The notes: generated by a model not told the origin, from the letters alone. A stretch of DNA of 64,000 bases from Curvibacter soli (GCF_029211125.1 NZ_JARGEN010000058.1:93093-157092); one strand, 5' to 3'; counted from the stretch's first letter, positions 1 to 8,383 are shown. Translations and numbers: made by a program.

Positions 1-887
1 GCCAGGGCCGCGTCGGCCACCAGGCGTGCCGGGTCGCCGGCCCGGCGCGGCCCCTCCCGCACCGCGATGTCCCGCCCCGTCACCCGGCGCGCCGTGTCCA
101 CCACCTCCTGCACGGAATAGCCGTTGCCGTTGCCCAGATTGAACGCGCCCGCCGTGCCGCCCCGGGCCAGGTATTGCAGGGCCAGCCAGTGGGCGTCGGC
201 CAGGTCCATCACATGCACGTAATCGCGGATGCAGGTGCCGTCGGGCGTGTCGTAGTCGCGGCCAAACACAGTGACGTGGGAGCGCCGCCCCGTGGCGGCC
301 TGCAGCACCAGCGGGATCAGATGGGTCTCGGGTTCGTGGCGCTCGCCCAGCAAACCCTGCGGATGCGCGCCGGCGGCGTTGAAGTAGCGCAGGCAGACCG
401 ATTGCAATCCATAGGCGCGCGCATAGTCGGCCAGCACCTGCTCGACCATCCATTTGCTGCGCCCATACGGGTTGATGGGCTGCAGCGGGTGTTTTTCGTC
501 GATGGGCGTATAAGCCGGTTCGCCGAACAGCGCTGCGGTGGACGAGAAAACGAACTGCCGCACGCCGTGGTCGCGCATGGCGTCGAGCAGCGTGAGGGTG
601 GTGGCGACGTTGTTGCGGTAGTACTTGGCGGGGTCGAGCACCGATTCGCCGACTTGGATGAACGACGCGAAATGCATCACGGCGTCGAACCGCTGGCTGT
701 CCAGTATCTGGTCGAGCAAGGCACGGTCGGCCACGTCCCCCACCCGCAACTCGCCATGCAGCACCGCGTCACGGTGCCCGGCGACCAGGTTGTCCAGGGT
801 CACCGCCTGCACGCCGTGCTGCCCCAGCAGCCATACCATGTGCGAGCCGATGTAGCCCGCGCCTCCGACGACTAGGATGTTCTGCAT
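1..887 (-). CDS. galE: UDP-glucose 4-epimerase, 3' end cut by window edge
   Basis: Interconverts UDP-glucose and UDP-galactose in the cytoplasm, feeding the Leloir pathway and surface polysaccharide synthesis. The reading frame starts at ATG 885-887 (reverse strand) and runs off position 1, so about 295 N-terminal residues of a protein normally near 340 are visible. Residues 8-15 form the NAD-binding glycine motif GGAGYIGS. The catalytic Tyr-x-x-x-Lys is YGRSK (about Y141, K145), preceded by the conserved SSTAALFG stretch. The closing substrate-binding part RYFNAAGAHPQG is present. No clear Shine-Dalgarno sequence precedes the ATG. The family call is secure; the end lies outside the window. 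Confidence 0.95.
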   Translation of the reverse strand, partial: MQNILVVGGAGYIGSHMVWLLGQHGVQAVTLDNLVAGHRDAVLHGELRVGDVADRALLDQILDSQRFDAVMHFASFIQVGESVLDPAKYYRNNVATTLTLLDAMRDHGVRQFVFSSTAALFGEPAYTPIDEKHPLQPINPYGRSKWMVEQVLADYARAYGLQSVCLRYFNAAGAHPQGLLGERHEPETHLIPLVLQAATGRRSHVTVFGRDYDTPDGTCIRDYVHVMDLADAHWLALQYLARGGTAGAFNLGNGNGYSVQEVVDTARRVTGRDIAVREGPRRAGDPARLVADAAL

Positions 888-924
888 GGTGTTGGTGTGG
901 CTGCCGATTTTTTGACGCATTTTA

Positions 925-973
925 GGCCGTATGCGCCCGTACCTATTGCGGTGGAAGCTATTATTTTGATAGC
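925..973 (+). repeat. dispersed 49-bp repeat, copy G
   Basis: One of eight related 48-49-bp copies in this window. It shows the shared blocks GGCC at the left end, GCGCCC near position 10, GCGGTGGAAGCTAT in the middle and GATAGC at the right end. It overlaps the 3' end of the histidine kinase gene, supplying that gene's last codons (Leu-Ser-Lys) and its TAA stop. Confidence 0.75.
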
Positions 974-2175
974 TTCTCGCCGCCCTCTTCCCGCAGCGGC
1001 AGCTCCAGCACGAAGCACGCCCCCTGCGCGCCGTCGGGCCGGCTTTCGCAGCGCACCGTGCCGCCGTGCCGGGCCACGATGGAGCGCACCAGCGCCAGCC
1101 CCAGGCCCACGCCGCCTTCGCGCTCGCTGGCGCCGGGCAGGCGGTAGAAGGGCTCGAAGATGCGCTCGCGCAAATTCTCGGGCACGCCGGGGCCGAGGTC
1201 GCACACGCGCAGCAGCGCCTGCCCGTCCACGCGCCGCACCGACAGCGTGATGCCGCCGTGGCTGTAGCGGCGCGCGTTCTCCAGCAGGTTGCGCACCGCG
1301 CGGCGCAGCAGCTTGGCAACGCCGCGCACCTCCACGCCTTGCAGCGTGGTGCCGGCATCCAGCTCGGCGTCCGCGCGCGCGCATTCCTCGGCCGCCAGGC
1401 CCGTCAGGTCCACGGCCTCCATGGTGCCGATGTCGGCCTCCTGGGCGTCGAGCCGGCTGGCGAGCAGGATCTCGTCGACCAACTGGTCCAGCTCGGCGAT
1501 GTTGCGCAGAATCTCGTCGCGCAGGCTCGGCGAGGTCTGCCCGCCCATCAGCTCCAGCCCCATGCGGATGCGCGTGAGCGGGGAGCGCAATTCATGCGAC
1601 GCATTGGCCAGCAGCGACTTGTTCGATTCGACCAGCGTTTCCACGCGCGCCGCCGCCGCGTTGAAGCGCTGCGCCAGATCGGCCACCTCGTCGTGCCCCG
1701 CCACCGGCGCGCGCGCCGAGAGGTCGCCCTCGCCAAAGCGCTGCACGCTGCGCTGCACCGCCTCGAGCCGCGACGTCAGCCGCCGCACGATGGGGTACAC
1801 CCCCACCGCCACGGCCAGGCCCACCAGGCCCAGCATCCAGACGAAGCCGAATGGCGCGCGCAGCCAGAAGGCGGTATCGCGGCTGGGCCGCGGCGGGTGC
1901 GGCGGAATCTGCAGCGTCAGGGTTTCGCCGTCGGACAGATCGACGGTGAACTCCAGGCCCTCGCCCGGCGTGCGCGTGGCCGTGCCGTGGCTCACCATCT
2001 CGCCCTCCGCGTTGCGCACGATCACCGGGCGCGGCGGCGGGGGCTGGCGCTCGCGCGCCTCCTGCTCGGCGGCCACGCGCCAGGCCCAGCCCACGCTCAG
2101 CGTGAGCACGGCCACGCTGCCGACCACGGCGAGCCAGATGCGCAGGTACAGGCGGCGCGAGAAGATGCCGAACAT
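961..2175 (-). CDS. Sensor histidine kinase of a two-component system (CpxA/RstB-like)
   Basis: Membrane sensor kinase of 404 residues expected to phosphorylate the adjacent response regulator. A short cytoplasmic start is followed by TM1 (about 12-32), a periplasmic segment of roughly 70 residues rich in Pro and Arg, TM2 (about 105-128) and a HAMP domain. The H-box NASHELRSPLTRIR has the phospho-acceptor at H194. The N-box NLLENARRY, G1 CDLGPGVP, F-box FEPFYR and G2 GVGLGLAL are intact, so it should be active. The frame is open upstream to 2292, but MFGIFSRRLYLRIW at 2175 looks like the natural start. The gene lies just downstream of the regulator, probably in one operon. The ligand is unknown. 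The pairing with a CpxR-box-like site (3122-3136) favours an envelope-stress role, which is inference. Confidence 0.85.
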   Translation of the reverse strand: MFGIFSRRLYLRIWLAVVGSVAVLTLSVGWAWRVAAEQEARERQPPPPRPVIVRNAEGEMVSHGTATRTPGEGLEFTVDLSDGETLTLQIPPHPPRPSRDTAFWLRAPFGFVWMLGLVGLAVAVGVYPIVRRLTSRLEAVQRSVQRFGEGDLSARAPVAGHDEVADLAQRFNAAAARVETLVESNKSLLANASHELRSPLTRIRMGLELMGGQTSPSLRDEILRNIAELDQLVDEILLASRLDAQEADIGTMEAVDLTGLAAEECARADAELDAGTTLQGVEVRGVAKLLRRAVRNLLENARRYSHGGITLSVRRVDGQALLRVCDLGPGVPENLRERIFEPFYRLPGASEREGGVGLGLALVRSIVARHGGTVRCESRPDGAQGACFVLELPLREEGGEKLSK

Positions 2176-2320
2176 CACGCCGGGCCCGCTGCGCAGCGCA
2201 AAGGTTTCGCCGCCGGGTGGCCCCAAGGCGAAACGCGCACCCATGCACAAGCGCGGCGCAGGGCAAACCCGTGCCTGGGGGCGGGCAGCCACACGCAGTG
2301 CGCGACCGTGGGGGCCATGT

Positions 2321-3040
2321 TCAGTCCTGCTGCCTGGCGAACACGTAGCCCACGCCGCGCACGGTAAGGATGCGCTTCGGGTTCTTGGGGTCGGCTTCGA
2401 TGGCCGCGCGGATGCGGCCCATGTGCACGTCGATGGAGCGATCGAACGCCTCCAGCTCGCGCCCGCGCACGGCCTCCATGATCTGGTCGCGCGTCAGCAC
2501 GCGGCCCGCGCGCTCGGCCAGCGCGACCAGCAGGTCGAACTGGTACGACGTGAGCTCGCAGGGCTGGCCTGCCACGGCCACGGTGCGCGCGTCGCGGTCG
2601 ATCTCCAGCGAGCCGAAGCGCATCGCCTGCGCTTGCGGCGCGGCGCCCTCGGTGCGGCGGCGCAGCACGGCGCGGATGCGCGCGAGCAGCTCTCTAGGCT
2701 CGAACGGCTTGGGCAGGTAGTCGTCGGCGCCCAGCTCCAGGCCGATGATGCGGTCCATCGGGTCGCCCTTGGCGGTGAGCATCAGCACCGGCGTCTGCGC
2801 CGCCGCGCCCTGCATGGCGCGGATGCGGCGGCACACCTCCAGGCCGTCCATGTCGGGCAGCATCAGGTCCAGGATCACGAGGTCCGGCAGGCCCGCCTGC
2901 GCGCCGCCCTGCAACCGCGCCAGCCCGCGCTGCGCATCCGCCGCGTGCTCAACGCTGAAGCCCGACTGGCCGAGGTATTCGCCCACCATCTGGGCCAGGC
3001 GGGCGTCGTCTTCGATCATCAGCAGGTGATGGGTGCTCAT
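2321..3040 (-). CDS. OmpR/PhoB-family response regulator (Cpx-like)
   Basis: DNA-binding response regulator of 239 residues. The receiver domain (about 1-120) has acidic residues D11/D12, phospho-acceptor D58 within VILDLMLPDMDG, and the conserved Lys in LPKPFEPREL. The C-terminal winged helix (about 140-239) includes AFDRSIDVHMGRIR and ends TVRGVGYVFA, the usual OmpR-family closure. The start chosen is ATG 3040 because GGAGAG lies six bases upstream; the frame continues to 3100 without support. Transcribed with the kinase gene. A perfect GTAAA-N5-GTAAA, the published CpxR box, lies about 80 bp upstream, suggesting autoregulation and a Cpx-type identity, though a related RstA-like regulator is possible. 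Confidence 0.9.
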   Translation of the reverse strand: MSTHHLLMIEDDARLAQMVGEYLGQSGFSVEHAADAQRGLARLQGGAQAGLPDLVILDLMLPDMDGLEVCRRIRAMQGAAAQTPVLMLTAKGDPMDRIIGLELGADDYLPKPFEPRELLARIRAVLRRRTEGAAPQAQAMRFGSLEIDRDARTVAVAGQPCELTSYQFDLLVALAERAGRVLTRDQIMEAVRGRELEAFDRSIDVHMGRIRAAIEADPKNPKRILTVRGVGYVFARQQD

Positions 3041-3121
3041 GGGGTGCTCTCCGTGCCGCGGGTGGGGGTGCCGGCGCCGCTCATGGTCCGCGATGCGCAT
3101 CGCATGGGGGTTGAAGCGCCC

Positions 3122-3136
3122 GTAAAGTTACGTAAA
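3122..3136. promoter_or_regulatory. CpxR-box-like direct repeat GTAAA-N5-GTAAA
   Basis: GTAAA at 3122-3126 and again at 3132-3136, separated by five bases. This matches the established CpxR consensus (two GTAAA half-sites with about 5-bp spacing). It sits 82 bp upstream of the response-regulator start, in the only long gap between that gene and ampG, which makes autoregulation plausible. Binding by this regulator is inferred. Confidence 0.5.
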
Positions 3137-3145
3137 CGAATTCAC

Positions 3146-3263
3146 CCTGGAAACGGCAGGTGCATAGCGCTCTCACCCACGAGGTGAGCGCCATCGAAAC
3201 CGGCAACGCTCGATTTCCTGCGGCTTGTCAAGGGATACAAAGCGGTCAACTGCCGTTTCCAGG
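3146..3263. repeat. 14-bp inverted repeat flanking a structured spacer
   Basis: CCTGGAAACGGCAG at 3146-3159 is the exact reverse complement of CTGCCGTTTCCAGG at 3250-3263, 90 bp apart. The spacer holds a second hairpin (GCGCTC, TCACC, then GGTGA, GCGC around 3166-3191). The right arm ends just after the ampG stop codon. It may fold as a large 3' structure for ampG transcripts or be a small mobile or REP-like sequence. No T-tract typical of an intrinsic terminator follows. Confidence 0.4.
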
Positions 3264-3264
3264 T

Positions 3265-4650
3265 TCAAGCGGGCGCATCGCCGGCGGCCCCGGGCGTGGT
3301 GGCCACCGCATGCACCCGCGCCGCCAGCGCCACCAGCAGCAGCACCGGCACGCCCAGCAGCGCCGTGCCGACGAAGAAGCTCTGGTAGCCCCAGGCATCG
3401 ACGAAGCGGCCCGAAAAGCCCGCCACCCACTTCGGCAGCAGCAGCATCATCGAACTGAACAGCGCGTACTGCGTGGCCGAGTAGTTCACATTGGTCAGCC
3501 CCGACAGGTAGGCGATGAACGCCGCCGAGGCAATGCCGCCGGCCAGGTTGTCCGCCGAGATGGCGAACACCAGCCCGCGCAGGTCGTGCCCGCGCGTGCC
3601 CAGCCAGGCGAACAGCAGGTTGCTGGCAGCACTCAGCACGGCGCCCAGCATCAGCACCCGCATCACGCCCAGCCGCATCGACAGCACCCCGCCCACGAAG
3701 GCGCCCGCCAGCGTCATGACGACGCCGAACACCTTGGTCACCGCCGCCACCTCGTCCTTGGTGTAGCCCATGTCCACGTAGAACGGGTTGGCCATGATGC
3801 CCATCACCACGTCGCTGATGCGGTACACGGCAATCAGCGCCAGGATCAGCGCGGCCTGCCAGCGGTAGCGGTGCAGGAAGTCGGCGAACGGCTCCACCAG
3901 CGCGCCGCGCAGCCACTCGGCGGCGTTCTTCGCCGCCGGCTGCGCGCGCCGCGCCGGCTCGGGGCTCAGCAGCACCGTGGCCACGCCCACCAGCATGGAC
4001 GCCGCCATCGCCAGGTACGCCGCCTTCCACGCCCCGGGCTGGTAGCCCGCCACGCCGGGCGCCTCGGCCCGCGCGGCCAGCCACAGCACGCCCGCGCCGG
4101 CCCAGATCATCGCCAGCCGGTAGCCCGTCTGGTAGGTGGCCGCCAGCGCCGCCTGGTGCTCGGTGTCGGCGGATTCGATGCGGTAGGCGTCCAGCGCGAT
4201 GTCCTGCGTGGCCGAGCCGAACGCCACCGCCAGCGCGCACCACACCACTGGTGCCAGCGCCGTGCGCGGATCGTTGAACGCCATGCCCGCCAGCCCCGCT
4301 GCCACCGCGCACTGCGCCAGCAGCAGCCAACTGCGGCGCCGCCCCAGCCAGCGCGTCAGCAGCGGCAGCGGCAGCCGGTCCACCAGCGGCGACCACACCC
4401 ACTTGAACGCATAGGCCAGTCCCACCCAGCTCAGGTAGCCGATGGTCGTGCGGTCGATGCCCGCCTCGCGCAGCCAGAAACTCAGTGTGCCCAGCACCAG
4501 CAGCAGCGGCAGCCCGGCGGAAAAGCCCAGCGTGAGCATGCGCAGGCTGGCAGGCTCCAGGTACACGCGCCAGGCCTCGCGCCAGGGGCGGCGCGGCGCG
4601 GCGGCGGGCGCGGGGCCTGCGCGGACGGTATCGGCGGGGGTGTGGGGCAT
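3265..4650 (-). CDS. ampG: AmpG-family muropeptide permease (MFS)
   Basis: Inner-membrane transporter of 461 residues that imports GlcNAc-anhydroMurNAc-peptides released by cell-wall turnover for recycling; in many Gram-negatives it also feeds the signal for beta-lactamase induction. It shows about 12 hydrophobic segments. Family hallmarks are GFSAGLPLLLVLGTLSFWL near residues 43-61, WSPLVDR, the GSATQDIALDAYR segment and the DMGYTKDEVAAVTKV motif about two thirds through. Length is typical for short AmpG forms. It stands alone on the minus strand. No ampR or beta-lactamase gene is adjacent, so here recycling is the safest role. Confidence 0.88.
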   Translation of the reverse strand: MPHTPADTVRAGPAPAAAPRRPWREAWRVYLEPASLRMLTLGFSAGLPLLLVLGTLSFWLREAGIDRTTIGYLSWVGLAYAFKWVWSPLVDRLPLPLLTRWLGRRRSWLLLAQCAVAAGLAGMAFNDPRTALAPVVWCALAVAFGSATQDIALDAYRIESADTEHQAALAATYQTGYRLAMIWAGAGVLWLAARAEAPGVAGYQPGAWKAAYLAMAASMLVGVATVLLSPEPARRAQPAAKNAAEWLRGALVEPFADFLHRYRWQAALILALIAVYRISDVVMGIMANPFYVDMGYTKDEVAAVTKVFGVVMTLAGAFVGGVLSMRLGVMRVLMLGAVLSAASNLLFAWLGTRGHDLRGLVFAISADNLAGGIASAAFIAYLSGLTNVNYSATQYALFSSMMLLLPKWVAGFSGRFVDAWGYQSFFVGTALLGVPVLLLVALAARVHAVATTPGAAGDAPA

Positions 4651-4972
4651 GGTGCGGGCGAAAGAACGGGCCGATTATCCGCATGCGCCATGCCGGTCGC
4701 CCGCGCTGGCATGGCCAGCCCAGCATACTCCCCAACAACCACCTTCCCACCGCCCTAAAAACGGGCGGTAGAGATGCATACTCCCCTATATCTGCGCCCT
4801 GGCGCGCCGCCGCAGCCCCAGCCTGCCACGCCTAGTGCAGCGCCAGCAGCGCCAGCAGCGTCGGCGCTCGCCACTCCCGGGGCAGGATGCCGGGCGTGAA
4901 GCCGCCGAGGCGGGTGATGCGAAGCAGGTTGCGCTCCCACGCCGACGCCGGGGCAGGCTACCATGCGGCCCG
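4651..4972. other. Intergenic region between divergent ampG and araC-type genes
   Basis: 322 bp without a convincing gene. It contains two copies of ATACTCCCC (4725-4733 and 4778-4786), a word that recurs at 33316 and in the 33366-33388 palindrome. A 7-bp hairpin ACCGCCC-N7-GGGCGGT lies at 4749-4769. Promoters for both flanking genes should lie here, but no clear -35/-10 pair is visible. Confidence 0.5.
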
Positions 4973-5746
4973 ATGGCTTCCCATTGCCCTGTCCTCGCGC
5001 CCGTCGCCTCGGTGCGCCGCTACGGCGGCGAGCACGCCGTGCACGCGCACGACCACGCGCAGATCCTGTTCGCGCTGGCGGGTCGCATGGAGCTGGAGGT
5101 GGCGGGCCGCGCAGCCTTCGTCGATACGGCCTGCGGCATGGTGGTGCCGGCGGGCGCCGCGCATGGCTTCCTGGCCCGACCGGGTACGTACATGTTCGTG
5201 ATCGACGCGCCGGCGCAGGCGGGCGTGGAGCGGGTGCGGCGTTTCGCCGTGGACCCGGCGTGGGCAGGGCCGTGGCGCGCGGGCGATGTACCGCAGGCGG
5301 TGCCGGCGCCAATCCTGGATGCGCCGCGCGTGCCGACGCAAATCCTGGGTGCGCCGCGCGTGCCCGCGCAAATCTTGGATGCGCCGCGCGTGTTGGCGCA
5401 AATCTTGGATGCGCCGCGCGTGTTGGCGCGGCGGGGGCTGGACCTGGCGCGGCTGGAGGCCGCCGTGGCCGAGGCGCTGCACGAGGACTGGCCCACGGCG
5501 CGCATGGCGGCGCTGTTCTTCCTGAGCCCGGCGCGCTTCCACGCGCGCCTGCTGGAGCTGGCGGGCCAGACGCCGCAGGGCTGGCTGCGCGCGCGCCGCC
5601 TGGATGTCGCCGCGCGCCTGCTGGCGCGCGGGCGCACGCTCGACGCCGCCGCTGCGCAGGTGGGCTACGCCAGCGCCAGCGCGCTGGCCTATGCGCTGCG
5701 GCGCGAGCGTGGCGTGGGCGCGCGGGGGCTGCGGAGCGGGCGCTGA
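4973..5746 (+). CDS. AraC-family transcriptional regulator with tandem-repeat linker
   Basis: 257-residue regulator. The N-terminal cupin-like part (about 1-100) contains HAHDHAQILFALAG and VVPAGAAHGFLA. The C-terminal AraC DNA-binding half (about 165-250) has ARMAALFFLSPARFHARL and a second helix-turn-helix around DAAAAQVGYASASALAYAL. Residues 114-153 are four copies of a 10-residue unit, ILDAPRVPTQ with small changes, encoded by a perfect-period 30-bp DNA repeat; this acts as an extended linker. ATG 4973 is chosen because it starts the conserved N-terminal domain; the frame is open upstream but reads as low-complexity Arg/Gln. It diverges from ampG and precedes an EamA transporter it might control. 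Ligand unknown. Confidence 0.8.
   Translation: MASHCPVLAPVASVRRYGGEHAVHAHDHAQILFALAGRMELEVAGRAAFVDTACGMVVPAGAAHGFLARPGTYMFVIDAPAQAGVERVRRFAVDPAWAGPWRAGDVPQAVPAPILDAPRVPTQILGAPRVPAQILDAPRVLAQILDAPRVLARRGLDLARLEAAVAEALHEDWPTARMAALFFLSPARFHARLLELAGQTPQGWLRARRLDVAARLLARGRTLDAAAAQVGYASASALAYALRRERGVGARGLRSGR
5311..5430 (+). repeat. Four tandem 30-bp repeats inside the AraC gene
   Basis: Units start at 5311, 5341, 5371 and 5401 with exact 30-bp period. Each carries the invariant core GCGCCGCGCGTG followed by a variable four to six bases and then CAAATC(C/T)TGG(A/G)T. The period is a multiple of three, so gain or loss of a unit keeps the frame and only changes the linker length. Confidence 0.95.
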
Positions 5747-5839
5747 CGCCGCCGTGCCGACCTCTGCTCCGACCCCGGGTGGGGCGACTTCGCGCGGTGC
5801 TCGACATTTGCCGTGCCAGCGCGGCGCACCATGCGTGGC

Positions 5840-6808
5840 ATGACGACGACGCAACGCGCTTTCACCGCTTCTGCGGCTCGGGGCATCGCGCTGGTGGTGC
5901 TGGCCAGCGTGCTGTGGGGCACCAGCGGCACGGCACAGAGCCTGGGGGCGGCGGGGCTGTCGCCGTTCTGGGTGGGGGCGGCGCAATTGGCGGTGTCCAG
6001 CGTGTTCCTCGGGGGCGTTCTGCTGCCGTCGCTGGGGCCGGGCCGCACGCGCGGATCCGGCTTCACGCTGTGCCCGCGCCGCGCCGGGCTGCGCTGGCCG
6101 TGGTTCGCCTGGGCGGCGGCGGGCATGGGCGGCTACAGCGTGTTCTTCTACGAAGGGGTGAAGCTCGCGGGCGTGGGGGTGGGCACGGCGGTGGCCATCG
6201 GCAGCGGGCCGATCTGGGCCGGGCTGCTGCAGGCCGCGGTGCTGCGCACGCCCCTGCCGGCGCTGTGGTGGGGCGGCACGCTGGTCAGCGTGGCGGGCGG
6301 CGCGGCCATGGTCGCGGGCCGTGGCGCGGGCGCCGCCGTCTCCTGGCCGGGGCTGGCGATGTGCCTGTTGGCGGGGCTGTCGTATTCGGGCGCGGCGCTC
6401 CTCAGCAAGCGGCTGGTGGGCCGCATGCCGCCCAAGGTGGTCAATTTCTACGTGTTCACCGGGGCCGCGCTGCTGGCCGTCCCCATTGCCTGGCTGCAGG
6501 GCGGGGCGCCGCGGTGGACGTGGCCGGCGGTGCTGGTGGTGGTCTACCTGGGGGTGGTGGTGTCGGGCATCGCGCACCTGCTGTTTTCCATCGGGCTGCG
6601 CCATGTCTCCGGGCCGACCGGGGTGGCGCTGAGTCTGATCGAGCCGGTGGCAGCTTTCGTGCTGGCGATGGCCGTGGTGGGCGAGCGGCCGGAGTGGGTG
6701 GCGTTTGCCGGGCTGGCCGGCGTGCTGGCCGGGCTGGCGATCGTGGTGCGCGCGGAGATGCGGACGCAGGCGCGCGTCGGCGCTGCGGTTCAGGTGCCGC
6801 CCACGTAG
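5840..6808 (+). CDS. EamA/DMT-family inner-membrane transporter
   Basis: 322-residue drug/metabolite transporter with ten predicted membrane segments in two EamA halves. The first half opens IALVVLASVLWGTSG. The second half begins around the SWPGLAMCLLAGLSYSGAALLSKR stretch (about 170-195) and includes the typical EPVAAFVLAMAVVGERP near the end. Substrate cannot be read from sequence; relatives export amino acids, purines or other metabolites. ATG 5840 (MTTTQRAF) is preferred over two upstream in-frame ATGs at 5813 and 5831. None has a good ribosome-binding site. Its last 19 bp overlap the end of the convergent metallo-hydrolase gene. Confidence 0.82.
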   Translation: MTTTQRAFTASAARGIALVVLASVLWGTSGTAQSLGAAGLSPFWVGAAQLAVSSVFLGGVLLPSLGPGRTRGSGFTLCPRRAGLRWPWFAWAAAGMGGYSVFFYEGVKLAGVGVGTAVAIGSGPIWAGLLQAAVLRTPLPALWWGGTLVSVAGGAAMVAGRGAGAAVSWPGLAMCLLAGLSYSGAALLSKRLVGRMPPKVVNFYVFTGAALLAVPIAWLQGGAPRWTWPAVLVVVYLGVVVSGIAHLLFSIGLRHVSGPTGVALSLIEPVAAFVLAMAVVGERPEWVAFAGLAGVLAGLAIVVRAEMRTQARVGAAVQVPPT

Positions 6809-7428
6809 GGGTTGCTGCGGCGCTCGCGCCCGAAGCTGCTTTCGGGGCCGTGGCCGGGGATGAAGACCGTGCCGTCGCCCATGGGCCAGAGGCGCTGGGT
6901 GATGCTGTCGATGAGCTGCTGGTGGTCGCCCTGCGGAAAGTCGGTGCGCCCGATGCTGCCCGCGAACAGCACGTCGCCCACGAAGGCGCGGTCGATCTGC
7001 GGCGCATGGAACACCACGTGGCCCGGCGTGTGGCCGGGGCAGTGGCGCACGGCGAGCGTTTCCTGGCCTATCTGCACCGTGTCGCCGTCGTGCAGCCAGC
7101 GCGTGGGCGCGAACGGCTCGGCGGGCGCAAAGCCGAACATCGCGGCCTGCTGCGGCAGCGCGTCGATCCAGAACTGGTCGCCCTCGTGCGGGCCGACGAT
7201 GGGCAGGCCCAGCCGCCGCGCCAGTTCGCCCGCGCCGCCGGCGTGGTCGATGTGGGCGTGGGTGAGCCAGATCTGCCGCAGGCGCAGGCCGCGGCGCTCT
7301 GCCTCGGCCTCGATGGCGGGCAGGTCGCCGCCCGGGTCGATCACGGCCGCCTGCGCGGTGGCATCGCACCAGAGCAGCGAACAGTTTTGCTGGAAGGCCG
7401 TGACAGGGATGGTGTGGTAGTGCAGCAT
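6790..7428 (-). CDS. Metallo-beta-lactamase-fold hydrolase, type II glyoxalase-like (YcbL-like)
   Basis: Cytoplasmic hydrolase of 212 residues. The metal-binding signature THAHIDH is at about residues 55-61. Later ligands are the His in HCPGHTPGH, the Asp in FVGDVLFAGSIGRTD and the final His in FIPGHGPES. This pattern and length fit the YcbL/GloB-like group that hydrolyses S-D-lactoylglutathione or related thioesters, but a persulfide dioxygenase-like role is not excluded. The start at 7428 opens with MLHYHTIPVTAFQQN, the family's usual N-terminus. It faces the EamA gene tail to tail and diverges from the M48 protease gene. Confidence 0.88.
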   Translation of the reverse strand: MLHYHTIPVTAFQQNCSLLWCDATAQAAVIDPGGDLPAIEAEAERRGLRLRQIWLTHAHIDHAGGAGELARRLGLPIVGPHEGDQFWIDALPQQAAMFGFAPAEPFAPTRWLHDGDTVQIGQETLAVRHCPGHTPGHVVFHAPQIDRAFVGDVLFAGSIGRTDFPQGDHQQLIDSITQRLWPMGDGTVFIPGHGPESSFGRERRSNPYVGGT

Positions 7429-7461
7429 GGGTGCCGTAGTAAACGCCCTAGACTTTACGGC

Positions 7462-8346
7462 ATGCGCACAATCGAACCAAACCTGTCGCCACATGAGACC
7501 TTCGGCGCGTGCCGCCCGGGCTGCTGCCCCGCCGCCCGCGCGCCATGGCAGGCGCGGCGCGCCTTCGTGCTGGCCGCGGCTGCCGTGGCCGCACCGCTGC
7601 ATGCGCAGGTGGACGTGGGCGACGCCTCGCGGCTGCGCAGCCTGGTGCCGGCGGATTCGCTGGAGCGCTCGGCCACCCAGCAGTATGCGCAGATGCTGGC
7701 CCAGGCCCGCGCGCAGCGGGCGCTGGCGCCCGACGGCAACCCACAGTTGCAGCGGCTGCGCGCCATCGCGCGGCGGCTGATCCCGTTCGCGGCGGCCTGG
7801 AACCCGCGTGCGCGCGACTGGCGCTGGGAGGTCAACCTGATCGGCAGCAGGCAGATCAACGCCTTCTGCATGCCGGGCGGCAAGATCGCGTTCTATACGG
7901 GCATCCTCGACCAACTTCAGCTCACCGACGACGAGGTGGCGATGGTCATGGGCCACGAGATGGCGCACGCGTTGCGCGAGCACGCCCGCGCGCGCATCGC
8001 CAAGACGCAGGGCACGGGGGCGCTGCTGTCGCTGGGCGCGCAACTGCTGGGCCTGGGGCAGGTCGGCGATATGGCGGCCAACGTGGGCACGCAGCTCATT
8101 TCGCTGAAGTTCAGCCGCACCGACGAGAGCGACGCCGACCTCGTGGGGCTGGAACTGGCGGCGCGCGCCGGCTACCGGCCCGAGGCGGCGGTGAGCCTGT
8201 GGCGCAAGATGGGGCAGGCCGGCGGGGGCAGTGCCGGCATCGGCTTTTTGTCCACCCACCCCTCGGGGCCGGAGCGCATCCGCGAGCTGGAGTCGAACGT
8301 GCCCAAGGTGCAGGGACTGTACGAGCAGGCGCGCGGGCGCGGCTGA
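7462..8346 (+). CDS. M48-family metalloprotease, exported
   Basis: 294-residue zinc endopeptidase. The zinc motif HEMAH lies at residues 165-169 and the third-ligand region DESDADLVGLELAARAGY about 55 residues later, as in the LoiP/YcaL group of periplasmic or outer-membrane M48 proteases. A hydrophobic stretch RRAFVLAAAAVAAPLHA (about 32-48) looks like a signal peptide ending at A-x-A, but it follows a 30-residue leader containing three cysteines, so the true start may be internal. It ends at the STHPSGPERI motif and a short tail. Likely role is envelope protein quality control, inferred from family. The gene lies 17 bp before the first xth-associated rearrangement region. Confidence 0.85.
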   Translation: MRTIEPNLSPHETFGACRPGCCPAARAPWQARRAFVLAAAAVAAPLHAQVDVGDASRLRSLVPADSLERSATQQYAQMLAQARAQRALAPDGNPQLQRLRAIARRLIPFAAAWNPRARDWRWEVNLIGSRQINAFCMPGGKIAFYTGILDQLQLTDDEVAMVMGHEMAHALREHARARIAKTQGTGALLSLGAQLLGLGQVGDMAANVGTQLISLKFSRTDESDADLVGLELAARAGYRPEAAVSLWRKMGQAGGGSAGIGFLSTHPSGPERIRELESNVPKVQGLYEQARGRG

Positions 8347-8383
8347 AGGGCGTGCGCTCGCGGGCCGGTTTTGGGGCCAAATA

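Noticed and set aside
6790..8259. 489-codon minus-strand frame ending in the metallo-hydrolase
   Set aside because: The part before 7428 is antisense to the M48 protease and lacks domain similarity; the hydrolase starts at 7428.
4963..8346. Very long open frame of over 1100 codons on the plus strand
   Set aside because: It is a GC-rich shadow frame across the AraC, EamA and hydrolase genes; only its last 294 codons (M48 protease) are real.
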